A DNA stretch of 64,000 nucleotides from an uncultured Tropicimonas sp. (lineage in GTDB: Bacteria; Pseudomonadota; Alphaproteobacteria; Rhodobacterales; Rhodobacteraceae): assembly GCA_947497945.1 (NCBI GenBank), contig CANMIP010000029.1:22185-86184 (forward strand), given 5' to 3'. The notes beneath the pieces were generated by a model. That model made no database searches and was not told the origin of the DNA. It saw only the letters and a program-made list of their open reading frames with translations. Below are positions 26,482 to 35,702 of the stretch, one piece after another (position 1 is the first letter of the stretch; every line of letters starts with the position of its first letter). A program made the translations under genes and the position numbers.

Positions 26482-28098
26482 CTAGCCAAACAACAGGTTC
26501 GGCAGCCATGTCGCAAGGGGTGGCCAGGCGAAAACCACCCCAAGTGTGACGACCTGTATCAGCACGAACGGGATAATTGCCCGATAGATGGTCCCGGTGG
26601 AGATCTCGGCCGGTGCCGCGGAGCGATAATAGAACAGCGCGAATCCGAACGGCGGGGTCAGGAACGAGGTCTGAAGGTTCAGCGCGACCAGCACCGCGAA
26701 CCAGACCGGATCGATATGCTGCAGCAGAATCGGGCCGACCAGTGGGATCACGATGAAGACGATCTCGACGAATTCCAGCACGAAACCCATAAGGAAGATC
26801 ACCAGCAGCGTGAAGAGCAGCATGGTCCGTTCGTCGCCGGGAAGGTTGGTCAGCAGCTCATGCACCCAGTCATCGCCGCCGAAGCCGCGGAAGACGAGGC
26901 TGAGCATGGAGGCGGCGAGGATGATGCCGAAGATCATGCCCGAGACCTGCACGGCCTGCGAAAGCGCCGCGCCAAAGACACCGGAGCGGGTCAGCACCAC
27001 GACCGCGAGCAGCAGGCCCGCGAGCAGCAGGATGGTGAGCACCAGCGCGAGCAGGGAGCCCGCGCCGAAGGTGAACTCGGCGGAGTTGAGGTTGATCCGC
27101 CCTGTGCCGGAGATGCGCAGCGAGACCAGGAGGAAGCCGACCAGCGCGGTGCCGGTCATCGAATGGCGCAGCCAGGCGGGGCTGCGGCGCTGCTCCGGGG
27201 TGTTGGGGAAGGCGCCGGCGGGGTGGGAATGCTCGTCGGCGGCGGAAGTGACGCGGGCGGCGGTGATCAACAATGTGCCGGCGACGCCGATGGCGGCGGC
27301 CTCGGTCGGCGTGGCGACGCCGACGAGGATCGAGCCGAGCACGGCGAGGATCAGCATGATCGGCGGGACGACCTCGCGGAAGACATCCCAGGCGGAGATC
27401 GGCGCGGCCTCAGGTTGCGGCGTGCCCTTGGTCCGCGCAAGGCGGATCGTGACGAAGACGCCGTAGAGCGCGACCAGCACGAGGCCGGGGATCAGCGCGC
27501 CGGCGAAGAGGTCGCCGACGGTGACCGCGTCGGGGGCGAAATTGCCGGCGCGTTGCTGGGCGTCGAGATAGGCGTTGGAGACCTGGTCGCCGAGCAGGAT
27601 CAGCACGATCGAGGGTGGGATGATCTGGCCCAACGTGCCGGAAGCGCAGATCAGGCCCGAGGCGGTGCTGTCTGGCACGCCGACCTTGCGCATGGCGGGC
27701 AGCGAGATCATGCCGAGCATGACGATGGTGGCGCCGATAATACCGGTCGAGGCGGCGATCAGGGTCGAGATCAGCAGCACGGACAAGGCCAGCGCCCGGG
27801 GCGAGCCGCCAAGCATCCGGCCGACCTGCATCAGCGTGCGCTCGGCAACGCGGGAGCGCTCCAGCAGCACGCCCATCAGCACAAAGAGCGGCACCGCGAC
27901 CAGCAGCGAGTTCTGCATCACGCCATAGGCGCGTTGCGGAAAGGCATGCAGGAAGGAGAGGTCGAAACCGCCGAAAAGCGAGGCGAAATAGGCCACCGCG
28001 ACAGGCACGCCGGCGAGGATCAGCATGACCGGGATGCCCGAGAGGATGCCGGCCAGCAGGCTCAGGCCGAGAAAGATGAGCCAGCCATGTTCAATCAT
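26482..28098 (-). CDS. TRAP transporter large permease, DctM family
   Basis: A 538-residue membrane protein with 12 or more hydrophobic segments and DctM signatures (VPLFVLMGVLLERSRVAERTL, then GIIGATIVMLGMISLPAMRKVG and GQIIPPSIVLILLGDQ). It is longer than classical DctM (about 430) because of an extended central region around residues 220-350 with an extra pair of membrane segments, typical for the TakM/DUF-type large permeases found with TakP proteins. The ATG at 28098 overlaps the end of the small permease gene by eight bases. Confidence 0.92.
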   Translation of the reverse strand: MIEHGWLIFLGLSLLAGILSGIPVMLILAGVPVAVAYFASLFGGFDLSFLHAFPQRAYGVMQNSLLVAVPLFVLMGVLLERSRVAERTLMQVGRMLGGSPRALALSVLLISTLIAASTGIIGATIVMLGMISLPAMRKVGVPDSTASGLICASGTLGQIIPPSIVLILLGDQVSNAYLDAQQRAGNFAPDAVTVGDLFAGALIPGLVLVALYGVFVTIRLARTKGTPQPEAAPISAWDVFREVVPPIMLILAVLGSILVGVATPTEAAAIGVAGTLLITAARVTSAADEHSHPAGAFPNTPEQRRSPAWLRHSMTGTALVGFLLVSLRISGTGRINLNSAEFTFGAGSLLALVLTILLLAGLLLAVVVLTRSGVFGAALSQAVQVSGMIFGIILAASMLSLVFRGFGGDDWVHELLTNLPGDERTMLLFTLLVIFLMGFVLEFVEIVFIVIPLVGPILLQHIDPVWFAVLVALNLQTSFLTPPFGFALFYYRSAAPAEISTGTIYRAIIPFVLIQVVTLGVVFAWPPLATWLPNLLFG

Positions 28099-28591
28099 CG
28101 TGTTTCGCCCTTTCACCGGCGAGCGCGAAGCTGGCGAGCCCTTGCAGGATCATCAGCGCGCAGGCCAGCGGCAGCATGGATTTGACCAGGAAGAGCCCGG
28201 GCAGCCCGCCGGTCTCGACGGAGGCCTCGCGGATCGACCAGGAATAGGAGACATCTGGCCAGACCCACCAGATCGTCAGCCCGAAGACCGGGATCAGGAA
28301 AGCGAGGATACCGAGCTGGTCGTAGCGGGCCTGTTTGCGGACGCTCTGATGTGCCCGGAAGACATCGACACGCACATGGACATCGCGCACCTGCGCCACC
28401 GGCAGCCCGAGCACGACAAGCGTGGCGAAGCTGTAGGCGACGGCGTCCTGAAGCTCGATGAAGCCGATGCCGAAGACATAGCGCAGGATCACCACGGTGA
28501 GTTGCCCGATGAAGATCATCCCCAGCAGCAGCTGGCAGGCGCGGCGCGTGCCAACATGCACGCGAGTGGCTGTTCTGGTCAGAAGGTTCAT
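28091..28591 (-). CDS. TRAP transporter small permease, DctQ family
   Basis: A 166-residue membrane protein with four hydrophobic segments and the DctQ-like loop VRDVHVRVDVFRAHQS between segments 2 and 3. It is the first gene of the operon. The start at 28591 (MNLLTRTATRV) gives the normal family length and has GAGGGAAAAGG just ahead; the frame upstream encodes a basic non-family sequence. Confidence 0.88.
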   Translation of the reverse strand: MNLLTRTATRVHVGTRRACQLLLGMIFIGQLTVVILRYVFGIGFIELQDAVAYSFATLVVLGLPVAQVRDVHVRVDVFRAHQSVRKQARYDQLGILAFLIPVFGLTIWWVWPDVSYSWSIREASVETGGLPGLFLVKSMLPLACALMILQGLASFALAGERAKHDD

Positions 28592-28960
28592 GCCTTTTCC
28601 CTCGTTCGAGCGCCGCAATGCCGAAAAGCGGCAGAAGCTGCAAGGCTTGGCGCCCATCCGGGGCGGCGCGCGACATATTCGTCGCAGCCCATTGCTTGCC
28701 AATGACAATCCTGCTTTCAGGCCCGGTATGAGGGGGAACAGCCAGATGTGAGCGCTATAGCCGGAGTGTCACACTGACTGCCACGCTCGGAAAATGCCGC
28801 AGCGAATCTCTTGTTCCCCGACAACAATTGAATATGACGGGGGGAGCTGGCGCGGATGAGGGATTGCCCGCCAGCGCGCTTCGAAGGCGGTGCGGGGACA
28901 TTATTCGCCTGCCTTCAAGTTCAGATTTTCGAGGCATTCGACACAGGACCGGACTTCGCC
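28592..28960. other. Divergent intergenic region (TRAP operon / outer-membrane protein)
   Basis: No gene seen in 369 bases. It must hold the promoters for the minus-strand TRAP operon and for the plus-strand outer-membrane protein. I find no palindrome or -10/-35 pair strong enough to report. Confidence 0.5.
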
Positions 28961-29683
28961 ATGATTGACATGATCCGTATTCTTTTCTCCCGTTGCCGGG
29001 CTGCCGCTCCGCTTCTGACCGCCTGCTCCGTGCTTGCGCTGATGGGCGGCACACAAGAGGCCGACGCAGAGATCCAGCTCTCCTTCTCTCTGGCCAACCA
29101 CCACGCGCCGAGATCCGATGTGACCTATAATTTCGGACAGGGGGAGGGGTCTCAGACGGAAACCGTCGGCTGGGACGGCGAGAACCTCAAGATGCCGCCG
29201 AATTTCGGTCTGCGCGCGACCTGGTGGTTCGAGGACAAGCCGAACTGGGGTATTGGTATCGACAATGTCCACACCAAGATCGCAGCGGACCCGATGCCGA
29301 AAGATTTCAAGCGGTTGGAGTTCACCGACGGGATCAACATGATCACTCTGACCGGGAACTACCGCTATCTCAACGAAACCCGCTGGACGCCTTATGGCGC
29401 GGCCGGCGTGGGGATCACCACCCCGCATGTCGAGGCGACGAGCTCCGATGGATCCTCGGACATGTTCGCCTACCAATATGGCGGACCCGCCGTGCAGATG
29501 ACTTTCGGCGTGGATTTCGAGATCAACGACCGCTGGAGCGTCTTCGGCGAGGCAAAGGCAGCGCAATACTGGTTCGATGTCGACCTTGAAGGCGACGGGA
29601 CATTGCAATCGGATGTCTTTGGGTATGTATTGGCGGTCGGCGTGACCTATTCGCTCAAGGATGGTTTCCGCTTCGGTCTGTAG
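28961..29683 (+). CDS. Outer-membrane beta-barrel protein (OmpW/lipid A deacylase-like fold)
   Basis: A 240-residue protein with an N-terminal signal peptide (residues about 1-33, LLTACSVLALMGGTQEADAE) and alternating hydrophobic strands rich in Tyr, Trp and Phe. The C-terminal strand YVLAVGVTYSLKDGFRFGL ends in a pattern close to the outer-membrane insertion signal. It looks like an eight-stranded small barrel such as found in many alphaproteobacteria. Start at 28961 is the first ATG giving a standard signal peptide. The cytochrome c gene follows seven bases after the stop, so the two may be co-transcribed. Function unknown. Confidence 0.75.
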   Translation: MIDMIRILFSRCRAAAPLLTACSVLALMGGTQEADAEIQLSFSLANHHAPRSDVTYNFGQGEGSQTETVGWDGENLKMPPNFGLRATWWFEDKPNWGIGIDNVHTKIAADPMPKDFKRLEFTDGINMITLTGNYRYLNETRWTPYGAAGVGITTPHVEATSSDGSSDMFAYQYGGPAVQMTFGVDFEINDRWSVFGEAKAAQYWFDVDLEGDGTLQSDVFGYVLAVGVTYSLKDGFRFGL

Positions 29684-29690
29684 GAATCTG

Positions 29691-30596
29691 ATGAAACACG
29701 ATTGGGGCAAGGCCGCATGCGGGCTTGCCGGTGCCGTGGCGCTGGCGGCTCTTGCGGGTTGTGTCGGGGATTCGGGCCAGGACGGCCTTTCGGAACCCCC
29801 GGTCGAGGTGTCGCGCGCCAATGGCGAGGCCATGTTCTGGGCCGGGAGTTGCGCCTCCTGCCATGGCAGCGAAGGCCGGCTCGACAGCACGGCGCCGCGC
29901 CTCGGCGGTGGCCACGCGTTGCCCACGGGCTACGGCGTCTTCCGCGCCCCCAATATCTCTCCCGATCCGCAGCACGGCATCGGCAACTGGACGCTGGCCG
30001 AGTTCGACCGCGCCATGCGGCAGGGGCAGGCGCCCGACGGCCACTCCTATTTCCCGGCCTTCCCCTATCCTTCCTATGCGCGGATGGCCCCGCAGGATAT
30101 TGCCGATCTGCTCGCCTATATCAGGACGCTGCCGCCGGTCTCCGGGGATGCGGAGACGAGCGATCTCGGGCTTGTCACGCGCCAGCCCATGGCCGCGCAT
30201 GGCTGGCGCGCGCTGCACCCTGCCTCCGGTCCTGCGGTCCGGCTCGACGCCCCCTCCACGCAAGTGGCGCGGGGACAGTACCTGGTCGAAGGTCCCGGAC
30301 ATTGCGGAAGCTGCCACACCCCGCGCGGTCCGCTCGGGGGCGAGCGGACGGGGCGCTGGCTTGCGGGTGCCGAGATGCTGGACGGGAGCGGTTTCGCGCC
30401 GAACCTGACGCCGCATGAGGACGGGATGGCGGGCTACAGCGCCGAGGAGATCATCGAGACTCTGCGCCCGACCGGCTCCGGTCTCTATGCCGGGATGGAA
30501 GCGGCCCGGATCAACCTTTCGCATCTGCCCGAGAGCGACCTGGAAGCGATCGCGGCCTATCTGATGGCCCTGCCGCCCCGCCGCTCGGCGGAGTGA
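29691..30596 (+). CDS. Dihaem cytochrome c, probable lipoprotein
   Basis: A 301-residue protein with two haem c attachment sites, CASCH (about 55-59) and CGSCH (about 205-209), and later Met/His-containing loops for the sixth ligands. The N-terminus ends in LAALAGC, a lipobox, so it should be membrane-anchored in the periplasm. The two-domain build and the sequence APNISPDPQHGIGNWTLAEFDRAMR are those of the gluconate/alcohol dehydrogenase cytochrome subunit family. No flavoprotein or PQQ partner is adjacent. Start at 29691 gives a normal lipoprotein signal. Confidence 0.88.
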   Translation: MKHDWGKAACGLAGAVALAALAGCVGDSGQDGLSEPPVEVSRANGEAMFWAGSCASCHGSEGRLDSTAPRLGGGHALPTGYGVFRAPNISPDPQHGIGNWTLAEFDRAMRQGQAPDGHSYFPAFPYPSYARMAPQDIADLLAYIRTLPPVSGDAETSDLGLVTRQPMAAHGWRALHPASGPAVRLDAPSTQVARGQYLVEGPGHCGSCHTPRGPLGGERTGRWLAGAEMLDGSGFAPNLTPHEDGMAGYSAEEIIETLRPTGSGLYAGMEAARINLSHLPESDLEAIAAYLMALPPRRSAE

Positions 30597-30933
30597 GTTC
30601 CCCGCTGTCCCGCCCGCTATTCTGAGGTTCCCGGACAGCGCGCGCTGCCTGCATCCATGCTGGCGCGCCCGAAATGGCCCCCGTTTCTGCCATGACCATC
30701 CGCTCCCGCCGGCAAAGGCCACGAAGCTGGTTCGGCCCGCCGTCTCGATGCCGGAAGCACAGGGGAGCACGGGGAGGCCGATCGCACCGGGCTTGGGCCG
30801 GGTTCTGCCCCAGCAGCCGGAGGGCGCCCGCTTGCCGATGGGGGCCGCCTGCGCTGTCGGGCCGATTGAAGCCGGGCTGATAAGGGACTAGGCTGCCGGG
30901 GAGTGTCGAAGGGCCAAAGAGCGGAGGGGAGCC
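30597..30933. other. Intergenic region before malate synthase
   Basis: No gene or convincing regulatory site seen in these 337 bases, apart from the ribosome site GGAGGGGA at the right edge that fixes the TTG start of the next gene. Confidence 0.5.
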
Positions 30934-33141
30934 TTGGACGAATATGTTATGCGCGCAGGTTTGCAGGTTGAGGAAAGCCTTGCGGCGTTCGTGGAAGCGG
31001 AAGCCTTGCCCGGAACCGGTCTCGCACCGGATGCATTCTGGGACGGGCTTGCGGATATGGTCGCGCAATTCGGGCCGCGCAATCGCGAGCTGCTGGGATT
31101 GCGGGCGAAGATCCACCAGAAGGTCGATGCCTGGCATGTGAACAATCGCAATCAAGCCTATGATATCGATGACTATATCTCCTTCCTGAAGGAGATAGAC
31201 TACCTCGTCGAGGAGCCCGCGGCCTTCGCGCTGGAGACGGAGAATGTCGACCCCGAACTGGCCCTGATCGCCGGTCCGCAGCTGGTCGTTCCGATCACCA
31301 ATGCGCGCTATGCGCTGAACGCGGCCAATGCCCGCTGGGGCAGTCTCTATGACGCGCTTTACGGCACCGATGCGCTTGGCGACCTGCCCGAGGGGGCGGG
31401 ATATGATCCCGAGCGCGGTGCCCGGGTCATCGCCCGGGCCAAGGCGCATCTCGACAAGGCCGTGCCACTGGCGGCGGGCCGCTGGTCGGATGTGACCGGT
31501 TTCACCTTCGATGGCGATATTCTCGGGCTGCGGCTGGGCGAGGGTTTCACGGCACTTGCCGAGCCGGCGCGTTTCGCCGGCACTCGGCTGGCGGGCGATG
31601 GCAGCCTGCGGGAGCTGATCTTCGAAGTGCATGGGCTGCATATCCGGGTGGTGATCAACCCGGCGACCGAGGTCGGCGCGGCCGACCCGGCCGGGATTTC
31701 GGACGTGATCCTGGAAGCGGCCGTCTCCACCATCATGGACATGGAGGACAGCGTCGCCTGTGTCGACGGGCCGGACAAGGCGCAGGCCTATCGCAACTGG
31801 CTCGGGCTGATGAAGGGCGATCTTACGGAAGAGGTCTCCAAGGGCGGGCACGTCTTCACCCGCGCGCTGGAGCCGGACCTCGATTTCACCACCCCCACGG
31901 GCGGCGCTGGCCGGCTCAAGGGGCGCGCGCTGATGTTGGTGCGCAATGTCGGCCACCTGATGACGACGCCGGCGGTGCTGGAAGCCGACGGGGCGGAGAT
32001 CGGGGAGGGGCTGCTCGATGCGTTGGTCTCGGTGACGATCGCGCTGCATGACCTGCGCCGCGAGGGTGGTCCGGCCAATGCGCCCGCAGGCTCGGTCTAT
32101 GTCGTGAAGCCGAAGATGCACGGTCCCGACGAGGTCGCCTTTGCCGATGACATTTTTACCCGCGTCGAGGCCATTCTCGGCCTGCCGCAGGACAGCGTGA
32201 AAATCGGCATCATGGACGAGGAGCGCCGGACATCGGCCAATCTCGCGGCCTCGATCGCGGCGGCGAAGCGGCGTGTCTGTTTCATCAATACCGGCTTCCT
32301 CGACCGCACGGGGGACGAGATCTCGACCGGCAACGAAGCCGGCCCGATGATGCCGAAGGGGGACATGAAACACGCGTCCTGGCTCTCGGCCTACGAGGAT
32401 CGCAATGTCGATATCGGTCTGGCCTGCGGGCTGAAGGGGCGCGCGCAGATCGGCAAAGGCATGTGGGCCATGCCGGACCGGATGGCGGACATGCTGGCGC
32501 AGAAGATCGGCCACCCGCTCGCGGGCGCGAACTGTGCCTGGGTGCCAAGCCCGACGGCAGCCGTTTTGCACGCGACGCATTACCATGTCGTCGATGTCGC
32601 GAAGCGGCAGGAGGAGATCGCGGCCGAGGGCGCCGCGGGGCCGCGTGCCTCGCTGCAGGAACTGCTGACGGTGCCGGTGCTGGCGCGGGAACTGTCGGAA
32701 GAGGAGATCGAGGCGCAGCTGGAGAATTGCTGCCAGGGGATCCTCGGCTACGTGGTTCGCTGGGTCAATCACGGGGTCGGCTGCTCCAAGGTTCCCGATA
32801 TCAACGATGTCGGGCTGATGGAGGACCGGGCAACCTGCCGGATTTCGAGCCAGGCGCTGGTTAACTGGATTCACCACGGTATCGCGGACAGCGCACGGGT
32901 GATGAACGTGATGCGGGCGATGGCCGAGAAGGTGGATGCGCAGAATGCGGGCGAGCCGGATTACCGGCCAATGGCGCCGGAATATGGCGGACACGCTTTC
33001 CAGGCGGCCTGCGATCTCGTCTTCAACGATGGCACCTGGCCCTCGGGCTACACCGAGCCGACGCTGCATTACCGTCGCCGGCAGGTGAAGGCCAAGGAAG
33101 CGCGCAAGGCGGCCAAGGCGACCACCGACACGGTGCATTAG
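30934..33141 (+). CDS. glcB: Malate synthase G
   Basis: A 735-residue protein, the typical length of isoform G. It condenses glyoxylate with acetyl-CoA in the glyoxylate pathway. Family blocks are intact: TIMDMEDSVACVDG (Mg-binding acidic pair), IGIMDEERRTSANL (catalytic Arg and Glu), KGMWAMPDRMADML and AGANCAWVPSPTAAVLHATHYH. The TTG start at 30934 is chosen because GGAGGGGA lies just ahead and the resulting N-terminus (DEYVMRAGLQVEESLAAF) aligns with other GlcB proteins; the ATG at 30949 would lose conserved residues. A strong terminator follows at 33267. Confidence 0.97.
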   Translation: MDEYVMRAGLQVEESLAAFVEAEALPGTGLAPDAFWDGLADMVAQFGPRNRELLGLRAKIHQKVDAWHVNNRNQAYDIDDYISFLKEIDYLVEEPAAFALETENVDPELALIAGPQLVVPITNARYALNAANARWGSLYDALYGTDALGDLPEGAGYDPERGARVIARAKAHLDKAVPLAAGRWSDVTGFTFDGDILGLRLGEGFTALAEPARFAGTRLAGDGSLRELIFEVHGLHIRVVINPATEVGAADPAGISDVILEAAVSTIMDMEDSVACVDGPDKAQAYRNWLGLMKGDLTEEVSKGGHVFTRALEPDLDFTTPTGGAGRLKGRALMLVRNVGHLMTTPAVLEADGAEIGEGLLDALVSVTIALHDLRREGGPANAPAGSVYVVKPKMHGPDEVAFADDIFTRVEAILGLPQDSVKIGIMDEERRTSANLAASIAAAKRRVCFINTGFLDRTGDEISTGNEAGPMMPKGDMKHASWLSAYEDRNVDIGLACGLKGRAQIGKGMWAMPDRMADMLAQKIGHPLAGANCAWVPSPTAAVLHATHYHVVDVAKRQEEIAAEGAAGPRASLQELLTVPVLARELSEEEIEAQLENCCQGILGYVVRWVNHGVGCSKVPDINDVGLMEDRATCRISSQALVNWIHHGIADSARVMNVMRAMAEKVDAQNAGEPDYRPMAPEYGGHAFQAACDLVFNDGTWPSGYTEPTLHYRRRQVKAKEARKAAKATTDTVH

Positions 33142-33266
33142 GGCGGTCTGCGCAGGACCGGGCTCCGGACTGAGCGGCTCGAACATGCGAAGCCTGCGGG
33201 GGAAGCCTTTGTGTTAGTGAAAGCGGCTGACGCAGCCTGCCCTTGGCGCGATTTGGAAAACTCAGG

Positions 33267-33293
33267 ACGGGCGGTGCCGGCGGCGCTGCCCGT
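33267..33293 (+). terminator. Rho-independent terminator between glcB and the convergent phosphoesterase gene
   Basis: A stem beginning ACGGGC (33267-33272) and ending GCCCGT (33288-33293), extendable to about 12 pairs with G-T wobbles, is followed by TTTTT. It lies 126 bases after the glcB stop. Confidence 0.85.
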
Positions 33294-33320
33294 TTTTCGT
33301 GTTGCCCGCGCGAGGCGGCG

Positions 33321-34079
33321 TCAAGCTTCGAACCAGCCCGTTGCCAGGGCCCGCGCCCAGTCCGGGCGCCCGTTGGCAAGGGCAAGCTTGGCGGCGGCAT
33401 CGGCGGCATAGGGCACGGATCGGAAGGTGATGTCCCAGGCCGGACCCGCCGCGCCACCCTCCCGTCTTTCCGCGATCGCATAGGAGGCGTTTGGCGTGCC
33501 GGTCTGGACGTGATGATGGACCGGCTGGTCATCGTCATAGCCCGGGCAGCCGACGCTGCCGGGATTGACCACAACGCGCCCATCGCGCAGGCGCAGGCAG
33601 CGCGGGATATGCGTATGCGCGCAAAGAAAAAGGCCCGCCGTCACGTCCCGAGCCTCGGCTTCGACCTCGGCCAGGCTGGCCGGGCGGAGCTGCCCGTCCG
33701 CGCCAACCCGGTCGAGCCAGTAGCGATCGTCCCGCCGAGGTGTTCCGTGGCACAGGAAGACATCGCCGAAGAGCGTTGCCGTCGGCGGCAGCGTCGCCAG
33801 CCAGTCGAGATCCGCCCGCGTCAGCTGCTCGAAAGCGACCCGGTCGGACGGGCCCATCGCCTCGGGGCGCTGTTCGAGAAGGTGCCGGTCGTGATTGCCG
33901 CGAATGGAGGGAAAGGCACGGGCGCGCAGCAGCCGCGCGGTTTCGGCGGCGTCGAGCGGGCCGCTGAAATGGTCGCCGAGATTGACGGCCAGGGGGATGG
34001 CGCGGGCGTCCATGTCGGACAGGACGGCTTGCAGCGCGAGCGCATTGCCATGGATATCGGCGAGGATGGCGAATTTCAT
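33321..34079 (-). CDS. Metallophosphoesterase family protein (YfcE/MJ0936-like)
   Basis: A 252-residue calcineurin-like phosphoesterase. All metal motifs are visible: ADIHGN (7-12), NLGDHFSG, RGNHDR, LCHGTP, CAHTHIPR and NPGSVG. Such proteins hydrolyse phosphodiesters such as bis-pNPP or cyclic nucleotides in vitro; the natural substrate is unknown. Convergent with glcB across a terminator; 184 bases separate its start from the divergent GlcG-like gene. Confidence 0.88.
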   Translation of the reverse strand: MKFAILADIHGNALALQAVLSDMDARAIPLAVNLGDHFSGPLDAAETARLLRARAFPSIRGNHDRHLLEQRPEAMGPSDRVAFEQLTRADLDWLATLPPTATLFGDVFLCHGTPRRDDRYWLDRVGADGQLRPASLAEVEAEARDVTAGLFLCAHTHIPRCLRLRDGRVVVNPGSVGCPGYDDDQPVHHHVQTGTPNASYAIAERREGGAAGPAWDITFRSVPYAADAAAKLALANGRPDWARALATGWFEA

Positions 34080-34263
34080 GCCGGCAGGGTTTCACCATCA
34101 GCGCGGAGCAGCAAGCCCATGGCTGACCGGAGGGCGAGGTCGGGTGTGCCGCGCGGGATGCGCCGTTGCGCGCGTGGCGGTTTGGCGGTTTCCACTGTAG
34201 ACCTCCGGGCAACAGTTGGAATCAGGCGCGGCGGATGGCTGCGCGCGACAAAGGAGACACCGG

Positions 34264-34692
34264 ATGGCTGGAATCAACCTGGAGAAGGCTCGGGAAATCA
34301 CGGCGGCCGTGTTCGCGAAGGGGGCCGAGATGGGCCTGAAGCCGCTGACGGTGGCGGTTCTGGACACGGGCGGACATGTGATCACGCTCGAGCGTTCCGA
34401 CGGGGCGAATGCGGCCGGGCCGGAGATCGCGCGCAACAAGGGGCGCGCCGCCGTGATGATGCATATCGGCGGAAAACAGTTGAAGGCGCTGTCGCAGGAC
34501 ACGTCCTGGTTCATGCCGTCGATGCAGGAGGCCTGCCACGGGCAGGTCTTCCCCGCACCGGGCGCGGTGCTGGTGCGCGACAGCGACGGCACGGTCGTCG
34601 GCGGGCTCGGGGTCTCGGGCGATGCCGGGCTGAACGACGCTGCCTGCGCGGTGGCAGCCCTCGAGAGCGTCGGACTTGTCGGCGAGGATTGA
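34264..34692 (+). CDS. GlcG/HbpS family haem-binding-like protein (DUF336)
   Basis: A 142-residue GlcG/HbpS domain protein (LTVAVLDTGGHVITLERSDGA, then PGAVLVRDSDGTVVGGLGVSGDAGLND). GlcG is encoded in glycolate operons next to malate synthase, and glcB is just upstream, although separated by a convergent gene. No catalytic activity is established for the family; small-molecule or haem binding is proposed. Start at 34264 follows GGAGACACCGG. Confidence 0.85.
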   Translation: MAGINLEKAREITAAVFAKGAEMGLKPLTVAVLDTGGHVITLERSDGANAAGPEIARNKGRAAVMMHIGGKQLKALSQDTSWFMPSMQEACHGQVFPAPGAVLVRDSDGTVVGGLGVSGDAGLNDAACAVAALESVGLVGED

Positions 34693-34925
34693 GGCCCACC
34701 CCGGCGCGCCCTTTCACCGGCGTTTCGGGGGGAATACCGAAGCACAGCGCTTCGAGTGATAGCTGACACGGGCGTATCGATGACAGATCGATGCGCCGGT
34801 GTCATTCGGGGCAGGAGAGTGCTGACAGAGCACGCATGTCGGGCGTGAATTCTCTTTCCTGCAACGTGACGCTTTTTCCCGCGCCCGTATCCCGGTATCT
34901 CTGGGGGATAAAACTGCGAGGAAAC

Positions 34926-35702
34926 ATGGCGCGTCCCGTTATCGGCATCATCGGCAATCATTACCTGATCAATGACGAATACCCGTCCCATGCCGGCGGC
35001 TCGATGAACTCGGAGGCCGTGGCGGAGGTCTGTGGCGCGGTGCCGGTGGTCATCCCGGCCGATCCGCGACTTGTGTCGATCGAGGACCTGCTGGAGATCT
35101 GCGACGGGTTCCTGCTGACCGGCGGGCGGCCGAATGTCCATCCCGAGGAATATGGCGAGGCGGTCACGACGGCGCATGGCGAGTTCGACCGGGCGCGGGA
35201 CGCGATCACGCTGCCGCTGATCCGGGCCTGTGTCGAGCGCGGTCAGCCCTTCTTCGGAGTCTGCCGGGGATTCCAGGAGGTCAATGTCGCAATGGGCGGG
35301 TCGCTCGACCCCGAGATCCGGGATCTGCCCGGGCGGATGAACCATCGCATGCCGCCGGATGGGACGCTGGACGAGAAATTCGCGCTGCGCCATGTCGTGA
35401 CCTTCTGCGAGGGCGGGCGGTTCCACCAGCTCTATGGAACGCGCGAGGTGATGACCAACACGCTGCACGGGCAGGGGATCAAGACACCGGGCAAACGGAT
35501 CGTGATTGATGGCTATGCGCCGGATGGCACGCCAGAGGCGATCTATGTCGAAGGGGCCGCGGGGTTCACGATGTCGGTCCAGTGGCATCCCGAATATCGG
35601 GCGGCCCGCGACCCGGTCTCGCGACCGCTTTTTGAAGCTTTTGGAGCGGCGGTGAACCGCTGGGCCGAGGGCAAGCGCGGGTCTCAGCTCAGGAGTGCCT
35701 AG
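34926..35702 (+). CDS. Gamma-glutamyl-gamma-aminobutyrate hydrolase family protein (PuuD-like)
   Basis: A 258-residue class I glutamine-amidotransferase-like hydrolase (peptidase C26). The catalytic triad is visible: Cys113 in GVCRGFQE, His221 and Glu223 in QWHPE. PuuD hydrolyses gamma-glutamyl-GABA in putrescine breakdown; no other puu gene is adjacent, so the substrate may be another gamma-glutamyl compound. Start at 34926 (MARPVIGIIGNH) is set by family length; the upstream open frame is not family-like. Confidence 0.88.
   Translation: MARPVIGIIGNHYLINDEYPSHAGGSMNSEAVAEVCGAVPVVIPADPRLVSIEDLLEICDGFLLTGGRPNVHPEEYGEAVTTAHGEFDRARDAITLPLIRACVERGQPFFGVCRGFQEVNVAMGGSLDPEIRDLPGRMNHRMPPDGTLDEKFALRHVVTFCEGGRFHQLYGTREVMTNTLHGQGIKTPGKRIVIDGYAPDGTPEAIYVEGAAGFTMSVQWHPEYRAARDPVSRPLFEAFGAAVNRWAEGKRGSQLRSA

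Noticed and set aside
24877..28185. Very long plus-strand open frame (1102 codons) opposite the TRAP operon
   Set aside because: It lies antisense to three well-recognised TRAP genes, has extreme Gly/Arg/His/Asp composition and no domain; a shadow of GC-rich codon use.
33142..33293. Possible small RNA ending at the glcB terminator
   Set aside because: The terminator is well explained as the end of glcB; no separate promoter could be identified.
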